A stretch of DNA of 64,000 bases, taken from NCBI RefSeq assembly GCF_046630445.1, contig NC_092333.1:181906501-181970500 (forward strand), written 5' to 3'. The position numbers and the translations under genes were made by a program. Position 1 is the stretch's first letter. Each line of letters opens with the position of its first letter. The notes below the pieces were generated by a model that worked only from the letters and a program-made list of their open reading frames with translations, made no database searches and was not told the origin of the DNA. Origin of the DNA: Rutidosis leptorrhynchoides (lineage: Eukaryota > Streptophyta > Magnoliopsida > Asterales > Asteraceae). Shown piece by piece: positions 23,760 through 34,775 of this stretch.

Positions 23760-24487
23760 ATGAAGATGAGAAATGGACAAAACACCAATGACGGAAGTAC
23801 GAGTGAGGACGTTGAACTCACGGCCAAGGTTGAGGCCATCTTTAAAAGGCTAAAGAAGGATTTTCTTGACAACGTCCGAAAGGTCTTCCAAGAGTCGGTC
23901 GATGGACAAGTGACCGAAATGATCAATGATCGAATGAAAGCCGCAATAGAGAAGGCTTTAGAGGCTAGAAACATTTATCCTCGAGGCGAAGGGGGTGAAG
24001 GTAATGGTGGGTTTGGGAGGCGAGACTTCCACTACAAAAATTTCAAGGATACTCAACCTCCAATGTTTAATGGGGTGAGGAATCCATTGAAAAGCACTTG
24101 TTGGATTTCCGATATCGAGGGAGCGTTCCGTACCGCGGAGTGTCCTCCCGATAAGAAGATGAGGTATGGGTTTAGCATGTTGCGCGAAGAGGGCAAGTTG
24201 TGGTGGGACGATAAAATCAAATTATATGGTGAAGAGCAATGCATGTGCTTGACATGGGAGGAGTTTAAGAAAGAATTTTTCCAAGAATACCGAACTTCTT
24301 CCGATCTTGATAAAATCCGGGACGAGTTGCACAATTTGCAACAAGGCTCAATGGACTTGGTTACTCTCAAGTCTACCTTCTTGGTAAAGACTCGTTTTTG
24401 TCCGGAGTATGTTGGCGATGATCACAAGTTGATGCTAGATTTCTACCGTACTTTAAGTGATGAGTTGAAGGGTAAGATTAGCCGGGT
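23760..24487 (+). pseudogene. Element G gag, capsid part
   Basis: The frame opens at ATG 23760 with a charged helical N-terminus (VEAIFKRLKKDFLDNVRKVF). The capsid core has PPMFNGVRNPLKSTCWISD, then EGKLWWDD, WEEFKKEFFQEY and TRFCPEYVGDDHKLMLDFY, all usual landmarks of plant Gypsy gag. The product would assemble the particle. Near 24480 the reading frame is lost: the frame that starts at 24488 continues the protein (KSFEDLYELARGFEPEV), so a small indel has separated the capsid from the zinc-knuckle part. The open frame runs to 24659 only as a shadow. Confidence 0.9.
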
Positions 24488-25252
24488 ATGGCTAAGTCTT
24501 TTGAAGATTTATACGAATTGGCTAGGGGTTTTGAGCCGGAGGTTCCAAGAAAGAGTGATTTCGTTTTTTCCAAAAGAAAGTTTGAAGGTTCTAGTCATTC
24601 TAACTTTTCAAACAAGAAAAACAAGAACAAGAAGGGGTCCGAAAGCGTCGGAAGTATGAAGAAGGGTGGTTCAAATACTTTTGCGCCTACGTGTTATAGT
24701 TGTGGGAAGTCAGATCATTACGCCCGTGATTGTTTGACCAAGTCGGTCACGTGTTTTAATTGTGGAAAGGAGGTGCACAAGAGGCCGGAATGTCCCGATT
24801 TGAATAATGATCACGTCAAGAAGTTAGAAAAGGCGGCGGGCACGGCTAGGGGTCGCAACTATTTGATGACGAATGAGGAGGCCAAGCAATCCATCGAAGT
24901 TATTTCAGGTACTTTTATGGTTAACTCTAATCCGGCAAGGATCCTATTTGATAGCGGTGCAAATTTGTCGTTTGTATCTCCAAAATTTGTGCCTAGACTT
25001 AATAGACCGTTAGCTAAGTTAAGTCGTCCAGTAGAAGTCAAAATAGCAGATGGCAAGACGGTGCTAGTGGTTGATGTGTGTAAAAATTGTGATGTCGTTT
25101 TTGGTGCCGAAAACTTTAAGATTGATGTTATCCCGATGACTTTGGGCGATTTTGATATCGTTGTTGGTATGGATTGGCTCGATCATAATAGAACCGATAT
25201 TGTATGCCATGAAAAATTTATTCGTGTAAAGGCCCCAAGTGGGGAGAGTTAA
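24488..25252 (+). pseudogene. Element G nucleocapsid and aspartic protease
   Basis: 254 codons. A Lys-rich basic stretch (about residues 28-60) leads to two CCHC zinc knuckles, C69-x2-C72-x4-H77-x4-C82 and C89-x2-C92-x4-H97-x4-C102, which bind the RNA genome. The protease follows, with the catalytic D155-S-G-A motif in ILFDSGANLSFVS and a flap and core region up to FDIVVGMDWLDHN. It cuts the gag-pol precursor. The frame ends at TAA 25250, whereas related elements read on into RT in one polyprotein. The protease itself looks intact. Confidence 0.9.
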
Positions 25253-25281
25253 TTATTCACGGTGATAAGCGTAGAAGACTT

Positions 25282-25915
25282 GTGCCGATATGCACTTTTG
25301 CACGGGCACGTCGTCTCCTCGGTAGTGGTGGCATGGCTTTTCTTGCCCATGTTGTTGATACTCGTGATGAGCCACCACCCATTCGTGAAATTCCAGTGGT
25401 TAGTGAATTCGAAGACGTTTTTCCGGACGAGTTACCGGGTGGTCCGGCGGAAAGACAAGTTGAATTTCGCATTGAGTTGGTCCCGGGAGCTACTCCCATT
25501 GCTAAAACTCCTTATCGTTTAGCGCCGACGGAAATGCAAGAGTTGTTAAATCAAACCCAAGAGTTACTTGAGAAGGGTTTTATTCGACCGAGTGCTTCGC
25601 CATGGTGCGCTCCGATCTTATTCGTGAAAAAGAAGGATGGTAGTATGCGGATGTGCATCGATTACCGGGAGTTGAATAAAGTGACGATCAAAAAATCGTT
25701 ATCCATTGCCTCGGATCGACGATTTGTTTGACCAACTCCAAGGTGCGACGTATTTCTCAAAGATTGACCTACGGTCCGGCTATCACCAAATGTGGGTCCG
25801 TGAGGAAGATATCGAGAAAACGGCTTTTCCAACGCGTTATGGGCATTTTGAGTTTGTAGTTATGCCTTTTGGTCTTACGAATGCACCGGCAGCATTCATG
25901 GATCTTATGAACTGA
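25282..25915 (+). pseudogene. Element G reverse transcriptase, N-terminal part
   Basis: The frame at 25282-25731 has a linker, then the start of [39 protein letters not shown] and [14 protein letters not shown]. Near 25700 the frame is lost and continues from 25706 with [26 protein letters not shown] and [12 protein letters not shown]. The frame then meets TGA at 25913-25915, directly before the catalytic block. The enzyme would copy the RNA genome into DNA. The TGA fits a C to T change at a CpG, the typical decay of a methylated plant transposon. Confidence 0.92.
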
Positions 25916-26908
25916 GTGTGCCAACCTATGTTGGACAAGTCAGTGATTGTGTTCATTGACGACATACTAGTCTACTCGAAAGGTATGAACGAACATGAAC
26001 GTCATTTGCGCGAAGTATTAAAGACGTTACGAAAGGAGAAGTTGTATGCTAAGTTCTCCAAATGTGAATTTTGGCTAAGGGAGGTTCAATTCCTTGGCCA
26101 CATTGTAAACAAAGACGGTATTCAAGTAGATCCGGGGAAGATAGAGACGGTGAAGAGTTGGATACAACCGACTACGCCTACGGAAGTCCGAAGTTTTCTC
26201 GGATTGGCCGGTTATTATCGTCTGTTTATCCAAGACTTTTCTAAGATCGCTTCTTCATTGACAAAATTCATAAGGAAGAACGCGAGATTTACTTGGGAGA
26301 ACGAGCAAGAAATTGCTTTTCAATTGCTAAAAGAGAAGTTGTGTCAAGCTCCGGTGTTAGTGTTGCCGGAAGGAGTGGAAGACATGACGGTTTATTGTGA
26401 TGCTTCGTTAAATGGGCTCGGGTGTGTTCTAATGCAAAGAGGTAAAGTCATCGCTTATGCCTCTCGACAACTAAAGGAACACGAAACGAGATATCCGAAT
26501 CATGATCTTGAGTTGGCGGCGGTTGTGCATGCATTGAAAATTTGGCGCCATTACTTGTATGGTGTCAAGAGTACGATTTATTCGGATCATAAGAGTTTGA
26601 AACACCTCTTCAATCAACAAGATTTGAATTATCGCCAACGTAGGTGGATGGATGTGGTGAAAGATTATGATTGCGAAATACTTTATCATCCGGGCAAGGC
26701 GAATGTGGTCGCGGATGCGTTAAGTCGAAAGAGTCACCACCCGGCTTTACGATTGGGATTGTTACGTATGATTATTACTAACGATTTTCTTGAAAAACTT
26801 GGTGTGATTCAAATAGAGGCTTACGTTCACAACAAGCATGCGGAACGAATCATGGGGCAATCGGAGTTCATTACTATGGGCTCGTGTGGTTTGTTGTCTT
26901 TTCAATGA
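25916..26908 (+). pseudogene. Element G reverse transcriptase C-terminus and RNase H
   Basis: The YxDD-type catalytic site reads [10 protein letters not shown] about 15 codons in. The RT thumb follows ([39 protein letters not shown]). The RNase H domain has the four expected acidic positions: D in [11 protein letters not shown] in [13 protein letters not shown] in [11 protein letters not shown], and D in [10 protein letters not shown]. It removes RNA from the hybrid. The frame is open until TGA 26906-26908, just ahead of the integrase zinc finger. All visible catalytic residues are present. Confidence 0.95.
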
Positions 26909-27850
26909 AGAGTGTGGGTGCCTAAGATGGGTGATTATCGACAAGTGCTACTTGATGAAGCACATAAGTCAAAGTATTCCATTCATCCGGGCGCAACGAA
27001 GATGTATCTTGATTTGAGGAAGGATTATTGGTGGCCGGGCATGAAACGTGATGTTGTAAAGTATGTTGAGCAATGGGTCACGTGTTTGCAAGTTAAGTCC
27101 GAGCACCAAAAGCCGTATGGTAAGTTACAACCGTTAGAAATCCCGAAATGGAAATGGGAGCACATTACCATGGATTTCATTACAAAGTTACCTAAAACGG
27201 CGAGAACCCAATTTGATTCAATTTGGGTGATAGTTGATCGATTGACGAAAAGTGCTTTGTTTCTTCCCATTAAGGAAGTGATATCGTCGGAGACCTTGGC
27301 TAAGTTGTTTATCAAGGAAGTCATCTCTCGACACGAAGTTTCTATATCGATTATTTTGGATCGAGATACTCGTTTTACATCTCGGTTTTGGGAAAGGTTT
27401 CATGAAGATATGGGTACACAATTGAAATTGAGCACGGCGTATCACCCTCAAACGGACGGTCAAACCGAACGTACGAATCAAACTTTGGAGGATATGCTAC
27501 GGGCGTGTATTATTGATTTTGGTGGTAGTTGGGATGAGCACTTACCTTTGGTGGAATTCTCGTACAATAATAGTTATCATACTAGTATCGGGATGCCGCC
27601 ATATGAGATGCTTTATGGGCGTAGGTGTCGAACCCTGATTTGTTGGGGTGAAGTGGGACAAAAGGAAATCGGGAGTACCGATTTGGTCTTAGAGACGAAT
27701 AGCAAAATTGATATGATTCGGGAGCATTTGAAAAAGGCTCAAGATAGGCAAAAGTCGTATGCCGACAAACGTAGACGAACGATCAAATTTCAAGAAGGTG
27801 ACATGGTGATGCTTAAGGTTTCGCCATGGAAAGGGATTATTCGGTTTTGA
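26909..27850 (+). pseudogene. Element G integrase
   Basis: The N-terminal HHCC zinc finger has both His (HKSKYSIHPG) but only one clear Cys: the stretch YVEQWVTCLQV has Trp where the first Cys is usual, so metal binding is doubtful. The catalytic core has D in TMDFITKL, D in ILDRDTRFTSRFWE, and E in NQTLEDMLRA, the D,D-35-E triad. AYHPQTDGQTERTNQ and PYEMLYGRRCRT are textbook Gypsy landmarks. The enzyme inserts the DNA copy into the genome. The frame stops at TGA 27848-27850 inside the C-terminal GPY/F region. Confidence 0.95.
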
Positions 27851-28258
27851 AAATGGGAAAAGTTAGCTCCTCGGTTTATTGGACCATTTAAGGTTTTAGC
27901 TCGTGTTGGTGAAGTCGCGTATCATTTGGAATTACCCGAAGAGCTTGCAGGGATTCATAATACTTTCCATGTTTCCCATCTCCGTAAGTGTCTTGCGGAT
28001 GATTCTTCATGGATGCCATTAGACGAAATTGAGCTAAACAATAAGTTAGATTATGTTGAAGAGCCGATTGCTATACTTGATGAGAAGGTGAAAATGTTGA
28101 GAAATAAAGAGGTAAGGACTTTTAAAGTTCAATGGCGTCGGAGTAAAGGTTCCGAGTTCACTTGGGAGCCCGAAGAATTCGTGTTGGTTTATCTTCCCAC
28201 TTGTCATGCGGCTTGGATCGCGAGGACGCGTTCCGATTCAAGTGGGGGAGAGTTTTAA
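27851..28258 (+). pseudogene. Element G integrase tail with chromodomain-like end
   Basis: After the stop the frame continues: LAPRFIGPFKVLARVG is the GPY/F module, and NTFHVSHLRKCLAD is its usual end. The last 60 codons read EEPIAILDEKVKMLRNKEVRTF then KVQWRRSKGSEFTWEPEEF, the divergent chromodomain of chromoviruses of the Tekay/Del type, thought to steer insertion into heterochromatin. The final codons overlap the polypurine tract, as usual in this group. Clade assignment is from motif memory. Confidence 0.85.
28241..28252 (+). promoter_or_regulatory. Polypurine tract of element G
   Basis: AGTGGGGGAGAG lies ten bases before the 3' LTR start and overlaps the end of the pol frame. Confidence 0.85.
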
Positions 28259-28262
28259 GACC

Positions 28263-30372
28263 TGAATATTTTCCTTGTACATTTGTGTAATTAAGTTATT
28301 CAAGTTGTAGGGTTTTCGTTGCATATAATAAAAATAAGGAAGAATCTGGCCTGGGCTATCTGTGCGCCGCGCAGGCCAGTGGCGCGCCGCGCCAATACGG
28401 GCTGACAGCTCATCTTTTCCTATTTATTAGATATTTAAAGGGGCAAATTGGTAAAATCACAAGAGATCCGACTTTAAGGCCTTGGATCAGTTTTTGGAGT
28501 GTCATTTACTCTATTTCCAACCACCAATTCTTATCCAATTCAATTTTAGAGAGAGAGTAAGAATCCTAGTGTGAGAAAGCTCAAAATAAGGAAGAAGAAG
28601 CTTGAATCGGGTCTAAGTGCAAGCATTAAAGTTGTTCATCTATCCTCTAGCTACGTTTTGATCATAGTGGTATACTCTAATCTTGATTTCCTAATTTAAT
28701 TTTGGGAAAGGGTTAGTGTTAGGGTTAATGGTGAACTTAAAAACCCACTTTGTTAATAAATTGGGTGTTTTGGGAGAATTTGGGTCATGTAGACCCAAAG
28801 GTGACTAACTAGGGTTTTCAAAGTATTAAATTATGTTTATGAGCTTAAATTGGTTAGTTGAATTACTAGCACACTTATATAAATATAAATGGGTGTCGAG
28901 TGGGTTAGTGGATGACCCGAAATGGGTGTATTGACTTTTAAGTGGTCAAATGGGTCATAATGGACCTACTATGGTTAGTGTATGTGTAAGATGCATAGAG
29001 TGTTGAAAAGTGTTTTAAGACCTAATTTGGCAAATGTTAGGGTTTTGGTTATGATTGACCCAAATATTAGGGTTAAGGGTGCAAATGAGTCGAGATTGCA
29101 CCATGGGTCAAAATGACTATAGAATGGAGTTTGAGTTGGTTGACTGACTTGAGTTTGTGATTGATATTATGTATAATGTAATAGGTACGTTATATTGAAG
29201 ATTTCCGAGCTTGTCTATCTCTCACCAAGACTTTGAGGTGAGTGGAGAATCTATATATGTATGTATATGATTTACTTGCCGTATTAATGGTGTCACATAG
29301 CCGTTTTGTGACCATAGTTGTGAGACATAGCCATTTTGTCCACGTTATATATTTATGCACATAGCCGTGTTTGTGCATATAGTGGCGAGTAATAGCCGTG
29401 TTTTACTCCCACATTATAATCCGAGTTATTGTGCACATAGCCGTGTTTGTGTACATGATTGTGAGTAATAGCCGTGTTTTACTCACACGTTGATCAAGTG
29501 ATGCCATAGCCGTTTTTGGGAACACTTGGGGGTGATGCCATAGCTGTTTTTGGAACACCTCGGGGGTTAGCATACCATAGCCGTTTTTGGGAGCTAACGG
29601 TTGTTATGAACATCGATGACTTGTTTCGCGAAGTCATTCCCTTGTGAAGATATTGGTTAACCATGGTTTATAGTTGTTGACGTTAGCATTTAATTATTAT
29701 TATGAATATTATGCTATTGATGTTGCTAGTTGTACGAACTGACGATACTAGCTTGATTATTGAGACGTTATGCGTTTGTATGCGTTATATGATATTGTGG
29801 ATGCGAGTAGGTAAGTTTTATATGCATGTATATATTTATTCTACTCACTAAGCGTTAGCTTACCCTCTCGTTGTTTACCATTTTATAGGTTCCGACGTGG
29901 ATAAGGGTAAGGGCATACGGTTGGATTAGAGATCCCGCTTATTGTTAGGGGACGCTTTTTGGATGTGTTAGCTTTTAGAGTTTGACCATGACTTGGGTAG
30001 TTTAATCCCAAACACCATGCTCATCATATCGTTTGGTGCTTAAACTTTTTGGTGGTCGAAACTCACGTTATGTATTAAACTCGTAAAACGGCCGAAGTGG
30101 GCCCCGCTATGTAAAACTTATTTTATATTTGAATTGTGTTAGTTTTACATGTTTGAATATGTTGTTAAAAGCGTTTTATCTAATTATGTCGGGAAGTGGC
30201 CGATCTTTTTCGCGTATCATGACTTTTTGGACAGACCAGTTTGGCGCGCCGCGCGGCCATATGGCGCGCCGCGCGGCCATATGGCGCGCCGCGCCATGTG
30301 CTGTTCCAGCAAAAAAAAAATTATTTGTTATATTTAAGCGGGTTCGTTTGCAATTTGGTTTGGGTTGTTACA
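28263..30372 (+). mobile_element. Element G 3' LTR
   Basis: 2110 bases, starting TGAATATTTTCC and ending GTTACA. It differs from the 5' copy by scattered substitutions, a few small indels and an expanded GCGCGCC segment near the end. Confidence 0.95.
30242..30298 (+). repeat. Triplicated GCGCGCC palindrome unit in element G 3' LTR
   Basis: The unit GGCGCGCCGCGCGGCCATAT occurs twice and is followed by GGCGCGCCGCGCCATGTG. The 5' LTR has only the last form (23286-23303). The extra copies therefore arose in one LTR after or during insertion. Confidence 0.9.
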
Positions 30373-31739
30373 GTATAATATAATTACATTAATAATACCT
30401 ATCATATTATTTTATGATATTAAATGAACTTTATAAATTTTATTACTTAAGATATATAAAAGTATATTTTTATTATATAAATTTTAATATAAAATTTTAT
30501 TTATTAATAAAAGAACTATATTATTTACTTTAATAAAATCTATTAAAAATATTTAAATATATAAAATGACTATATTTAAACTATATAATAATCATGTATA
30601 AATTTTGGAAGACATTTTGGTCAATATGACTTTTGTTGACTTTTGCATATTTAGCCTCGAGCATTAGGATTGTGATACACTACGACTCGACCTAAATTGT
30701 TAGACAGATATTGATCAAACATATAAATATATATAATTAATATAGGTTCGTGAATCAAAGGCCAACCTTGCACTTATTCAATGACGTCATATGTATTTTT
30801 ACTACAAAATACAGTATTGTGAGTTTCATTACTCCCTTTTTAAATGCTTTTACAATATATTTTTGGGACTGAGAATACATGCGCAACTTTTATAAATGTT
30901 TGACGAAATAGACACAAGTACTTAAAAACATTCTACGAATGAGTTATGAGTACACCGGATATCACCCTTTTTAGTCTGGTAATCTGAGAATTTGGGAACC
31001 GATCTCCAGATTGACGCGAATCCTAAAGATAGATCTATGGGCACTAACAAGCCCCAGTCAGAGAATTTGAACTGCTTTAGTACTTCAAAATAGGTATACA
31101 ACCGCCAGCTTTAAAAGATATGATCTGTTTGTGAGGTGTACACAACCATCATATTTAAAAGAGTGGCCTGATTGTATACTTTTTGCATGACCGTGCGAAA
31201 TGCCGATATGCGGGGGATATTCTAGATGCATTTTGTTAAGGTCGATTACCAGGTGTTTGTAGTTCGTATGAATGACTTTTATCTCTAAGCCGTGCGAAAT
31301 TCTTGATACGAGATTATGTTTATGAAAGATGAAATTTAAATCTTGTGGTCTATTAAAATTATGGAATTGATGGATTATGATAAACTAATGAACTCACCAA
31401 CCTTTTGGTTGACACTTTAAAGCATGTTTATTCTCAGGTATTAAAGAAATCTTCCGCTGTGCATTAGCTCATTTTAAGGATATTACATGGAGTCATTCAT
31501 GGCATATTTCAAAAGACGTTGCATTCGAGTTATTGAGTTCATCAAGATTATTATTAAGTCAATTATAGTTGGATGTATTATGAAATGGTATACATGCCGT
31601 CAACTTTAGATGTAAAGAAAGTTTGTCTTTTAAAAACAAATGCAATGATTGTAAAATGTATCATTTAGAGGTCAAATACCTCACGATGTAATCAACTATT
31701 GTGAATCGTTTATAGTGTATATGAACGGGTCCTTTCAGG

Positions 31740-31751
31740 TGGTATCAGAGC
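31740..31751 (+). promoter_or_regulatory. Primer-binding site of element A
   Basis: TGGTATCAGAGC, initiator-Met type, two bases after the LTR end. Confidence 0.95.
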
Positions 31752-32141
31752 AGTGGTCTTAGTGAACCAGGTCTGCATTAGTGTGTCTAACTGATAGTCG
31801 TTAGGATGCATTAGTGAGTCTGGACTTCGACCGTGTCTGCATGTCAAAAGTTTTGCTTATCATTTTTGTCAGAAATTGCCTGCTTATTATTCTTAGTCTA
31901 GACACGTCTTACTGCATTGATTGCATGAATAGTGTATAGATAAATTCATATCTTAGCGTATCTGCTAATCCATATCTTAGCGTATCTGTTACTGTAAACT
32001 TTGCCAGACATATCCCGTAAATTCCTCCATAATCTACGAAATCTTTTGCGCTATATATATAGATATTCTATGTAATTAGAATACCACCCGATAGCCGGAA
32101 AATCATTTCATATCGAAAAATCCTTTATTCAATCGAACGAA

Positions 32142-32639
32142 ATGGAATTCGTCATTAGTTCAAGTCCCTAGAATTCCGATATGGAATCCCACTCAAGCTC
32201 CGAAAGCAGTGTGACTGGAATGGATCAACCAATCAGCCATCATCTATTTTGGATGAATTGAGGATGGGTTCGTAACCTTCTCAATCATTGGAGACAAGAA
32301 GAAGGCGATCATTTCCATCCACCACATTGCCCTCTTGGCGAAGAACCTGAAGCACTTACCGGCAAACCTGTCCGAAACACCATTTTCTCTCTCATTTCCA
32401 GAGTATCTCGTCACGATTATATACTACATCAAATTATAGATTTTATTTATCCACTCGTCCAAACCGACAATCACCTCAGTGTAATAGAAGAAGTCAACGA
32501 GCTTCGCGATCGGGTAGTGGCTTTGTAGAATATGGTGCAAAGGTTACAAACACCAGCAGCAGCACCAGCAGCATAACCAGTACTACCATCATCAACGCCA
32601 ACAGTACCATTACCACCCCCAACCACAACCGCATCATAA
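32142..32639 (+). pseudogene. Gag-like ORF of element A, with internal stops
   Basis: One frame from ATG 32142 to TAA 32637 keeps similarity to the ORF in element B (55824 on): SDMESHSSSESSVTGMDQPI, then a segment with GEEPEALTGKPVRNTIF, then VIEEVNELRDRVVAL, a likely coiled coil, and a Pro/Ala/Thr-rich tail. Four in-frame stops (near 32166, 32262, 32526 and 32574) break it. The position after the primer site fits a gag N-terminus, but I see no capsid core, zinc knuckle or protease. Function not recognised. Confidence 0.6.
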
Positions 32640-33089
32640 ACCTCAACTTTACAATCTGTCCCACGAGCACCAATGTCATATGTCCTGTAGATACCAAGGA
32701 GTACCAACAACAACAAACGATGAAATGTTGATTCATAACTTCATTGGAGAAACACTCAGCGGTGATTATGTAATCTCTAAAGTCTTAATAGATTATCTAT
32801 TCTAACCCTAACCATAAATCAGATGAGTGAATCGAAATGATAGAAGGAAGAGTAGAAACCCTGGCAAGGATGATGAATGGTTTATAAGCTAGACTTGTTT
32901 TACCAATAGCATCAATAGTACCGTAGCATCACCATCATAGTCAGTGTCGTCAGTGTCATCAGAATCAGCAGCACCTATAACATTAGAAACTCCGTCAGAT
33001 CAAGAATCACTGTGGACATCAATACGAATCAATAACGCGTATATTGTATCAACGAGTTATGAAGTATTAACTCACTCCCTCTGAAGAAA

Positions 33090-33097
<8 letters not shown>

Positions 33098-33150
<53 letters not shown>
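33098..33150. repeat. TA dinucleotide microsatellite
   Basis: About 26 TA units in the internal region of element A. Confidence 0.95.
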
Positions 33151-33153
<3 letters not shown>

Positions 33154-33677
33154 TTTGAGATCAAAATAAATCTTTCCATACTAAGCTATTATGTGTGAAT
33201 CTTAACTACTAGGTTAATTCATATTACTAATATGCAATGAAGTACGTCCTTCGTCCGCAACTTAACCATCGTTAGCTACAATTTCTATCTCAATTCAATA
33301 AATTCCAACTCATAATTAACCAAGTGTGTTATTTAAATATATGTTGATTTTTACACTTTCATCATCGATGTACTCGAAACTTTCCAAATAACATCATTCG
33401 TACCTGGCGAAGTTCACAAGAATTTCACAAAAACCAGCATCATGTATCAACAAATAACGAAGTATTGATTCATAATATTATTGAAGAAATACTTATGTAA
33501 TTTCTAAAGTTTTAGGGATTACTCAATTCTAGTTTCAACCATAAATCAAATGAGTTTAATTTAATATTAACTCATTAAATCTATTTACATCTAAAGAAAA
33601 TATACACATATATATTTTCTTAAAGACTGTAATAAAATTCTTTTGTACAAAATATTAATTGTGAAAAAAAAATTTAA

Positions 33678-33694
33678 CGGGTAGGTAATACCCG
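33678..33694 (+). promoter_or_regulatory. Conserved internal hairpin with a polypurine-tract-like sequence (element A)
   Basis: CGGGTAGGTAATACCCG can form a six-base-pair stem. The left half with the upstream AA repeats the AACGGGTAGGTA found directly before the 3' LTR (36111-36122). The same sequence is present in B (56634-56650) and in C on the minus strand (49662-49678). Confidence 0.55.
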
Positions 33695-34546
33695 AGAGAT
33701 ATATAAATTCACAATTAATATGGTACATTCTTCGAATCTGATTCAGCAATCATCAACTATACACACTATTTTCTCAACAATACACATTCTTTTATAAAAA
33801 TCAAAACAACCATACTCATTCAAATTCAATTACATATGCTGATCTTGAAATCGCAGAATTCAATTCGAAATATAACCAGTATCATCACTCTTAGATTCCT
33901 ATATCTTTCCAAGTTATACTTTGACTTCAAAACTGTGCTAGAACATCATATGTATATTAACGATTACAATCTGTGTTCAAACCCTCCGAAATTCCTGAAG
34001 ACACTTCAAATAATGAACAATCGACATGATGATCCAACCACATGTTAACCACAGTTATGTACCTGAAAAACTTATAAAACCAAAGTCATAGTTTAACATT
34101 TATCCGTGTCAGACCCTTTGGCATTTATTAGCTAAAATGACTTTTCAATTCCTTTCCAAAGTAGTCAATTTTGTCACAGCTCCAGCAAGTCAACTTCGAT
34201 TTTCAGTCGAAACAGCCTTATTATAACCTTGATATATACGTTGCCCTTTTGCCATCGTTACCAGGGAACCATTTATGTTCCATCACATTAGCAATAAACT
34301 TACCAACAACTTCACTGATTTTTGATTTTCTGAAAAATCATTATAATTATCAAAACCCCATCATTTACCTATCTACATCTTGTAACGAGAATTTCCATAC
34401 GAATCATTGGGAATTAGCAATCAGTATTTTAAAATCTCGCAGCATGTCAACGCCAACAGTTATACATATAACGTCTATCTCCTGGACTTACATACTGCGA
34501 ATGTGAAGTTTCTGAAAAACACCCTAAACTGCGTACTAGTTCTCGA

Positions 34547-34775
34547 AATTTTGAAAAATGCTGATGAAGCAGCAAGAACTGTAAATGACCTTAACAGTAA
34601 AAAAGTTTGATGATAAAGAATAGTGGGTTGGCAAAGCTCAGAAAAAGAGAAGGTTTGGAACTGGAAAACGGATTGAGCAAAGTATGAAGGAGGCTGTGGA
34701 CAAATCACAAGGACGAAATCTACCTTCAAAGAATCCAAATGATTCAGTGTCTGCTGAAATCCTTAAAAATACCTT
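34547..34775 (+). pseudogene. Poly(A)-binding-protein-like fragment in element A
   Basis: The conceptual translation reads ADEAARTVNDLNSKK, then after a one-base shift FDDKE, a stop, WVGKAQKK, and further on IEQSMKEAVDKSQGRNL and KNPNDSVSAEIL. In plant poly(A)-binding proteins the end of RRM3 reads like LNGKKFDDKEWYVGKAQKK, followed by a linker with E-Q-x-x-K-E-x-x-D-K and the start of RRM4 (NLYxKNLDDS). The match covers about 75 codons in the same order. It contains frameshifts and a stop, so it is not expressed as such. Elements B and C carry homologous pieces at the equivalent place. I infer capture of a host gene fragment by their common ancestor. Confidence 0.7.

Larger units (their letters stand above)
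21301..30372 (+). mobile_element. Element G: chromovirus-like Ty3/Gypsy retrotransposon
   Basis: LTRs at 21301-23374 and 28263-30372 enclose a primer site, gag and pol in the Gypsy order protease, RT, RNase H, integrase, then a chromodomain-like C-terminus. The 3' LTR starts TGAATATTTTCC and ends GTTACA; the 5' LTR start is altered to TATATATTTTCC. The flanks share GTATAA (21295-21300 and 30373-30378), and the empty site is visible near 38688-38704 in element A's 3' LTR. Full length 9072 bases. Coding is broken by two frameshifts and three TGA stops, so the copy is dead although the LTRs remain close in sequence. It is the innermost and so the latest insertion of this branch. Confidence 0.96.
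18880..31737 (+). mobile_element. Element A 5' LTR (interrupted by element G)
   Basis: Aligns with 36124-40054 in two parts, 18880-21300 and 30379-31737. It contains ten tandem CTTTAATAATTCA units followed by a TATA box, then TTA/ATT-rich tracts. It ends GAACGGGTCCTTTCA directly before the primer site. Confidence 0.92.

Noticed and set aside
24053..24370. Minus-strand ORFs opposite the gag and pol of element G
   Set aside because: Shadows of a well-supported sense coding region.
32471..32736. Minus-strand ORFs of about 80 codons over the gag-like region of element A
   Set aside because: They mirror the CA-rich, Ala/Pro/Thr-coding tail of the sense ORF.
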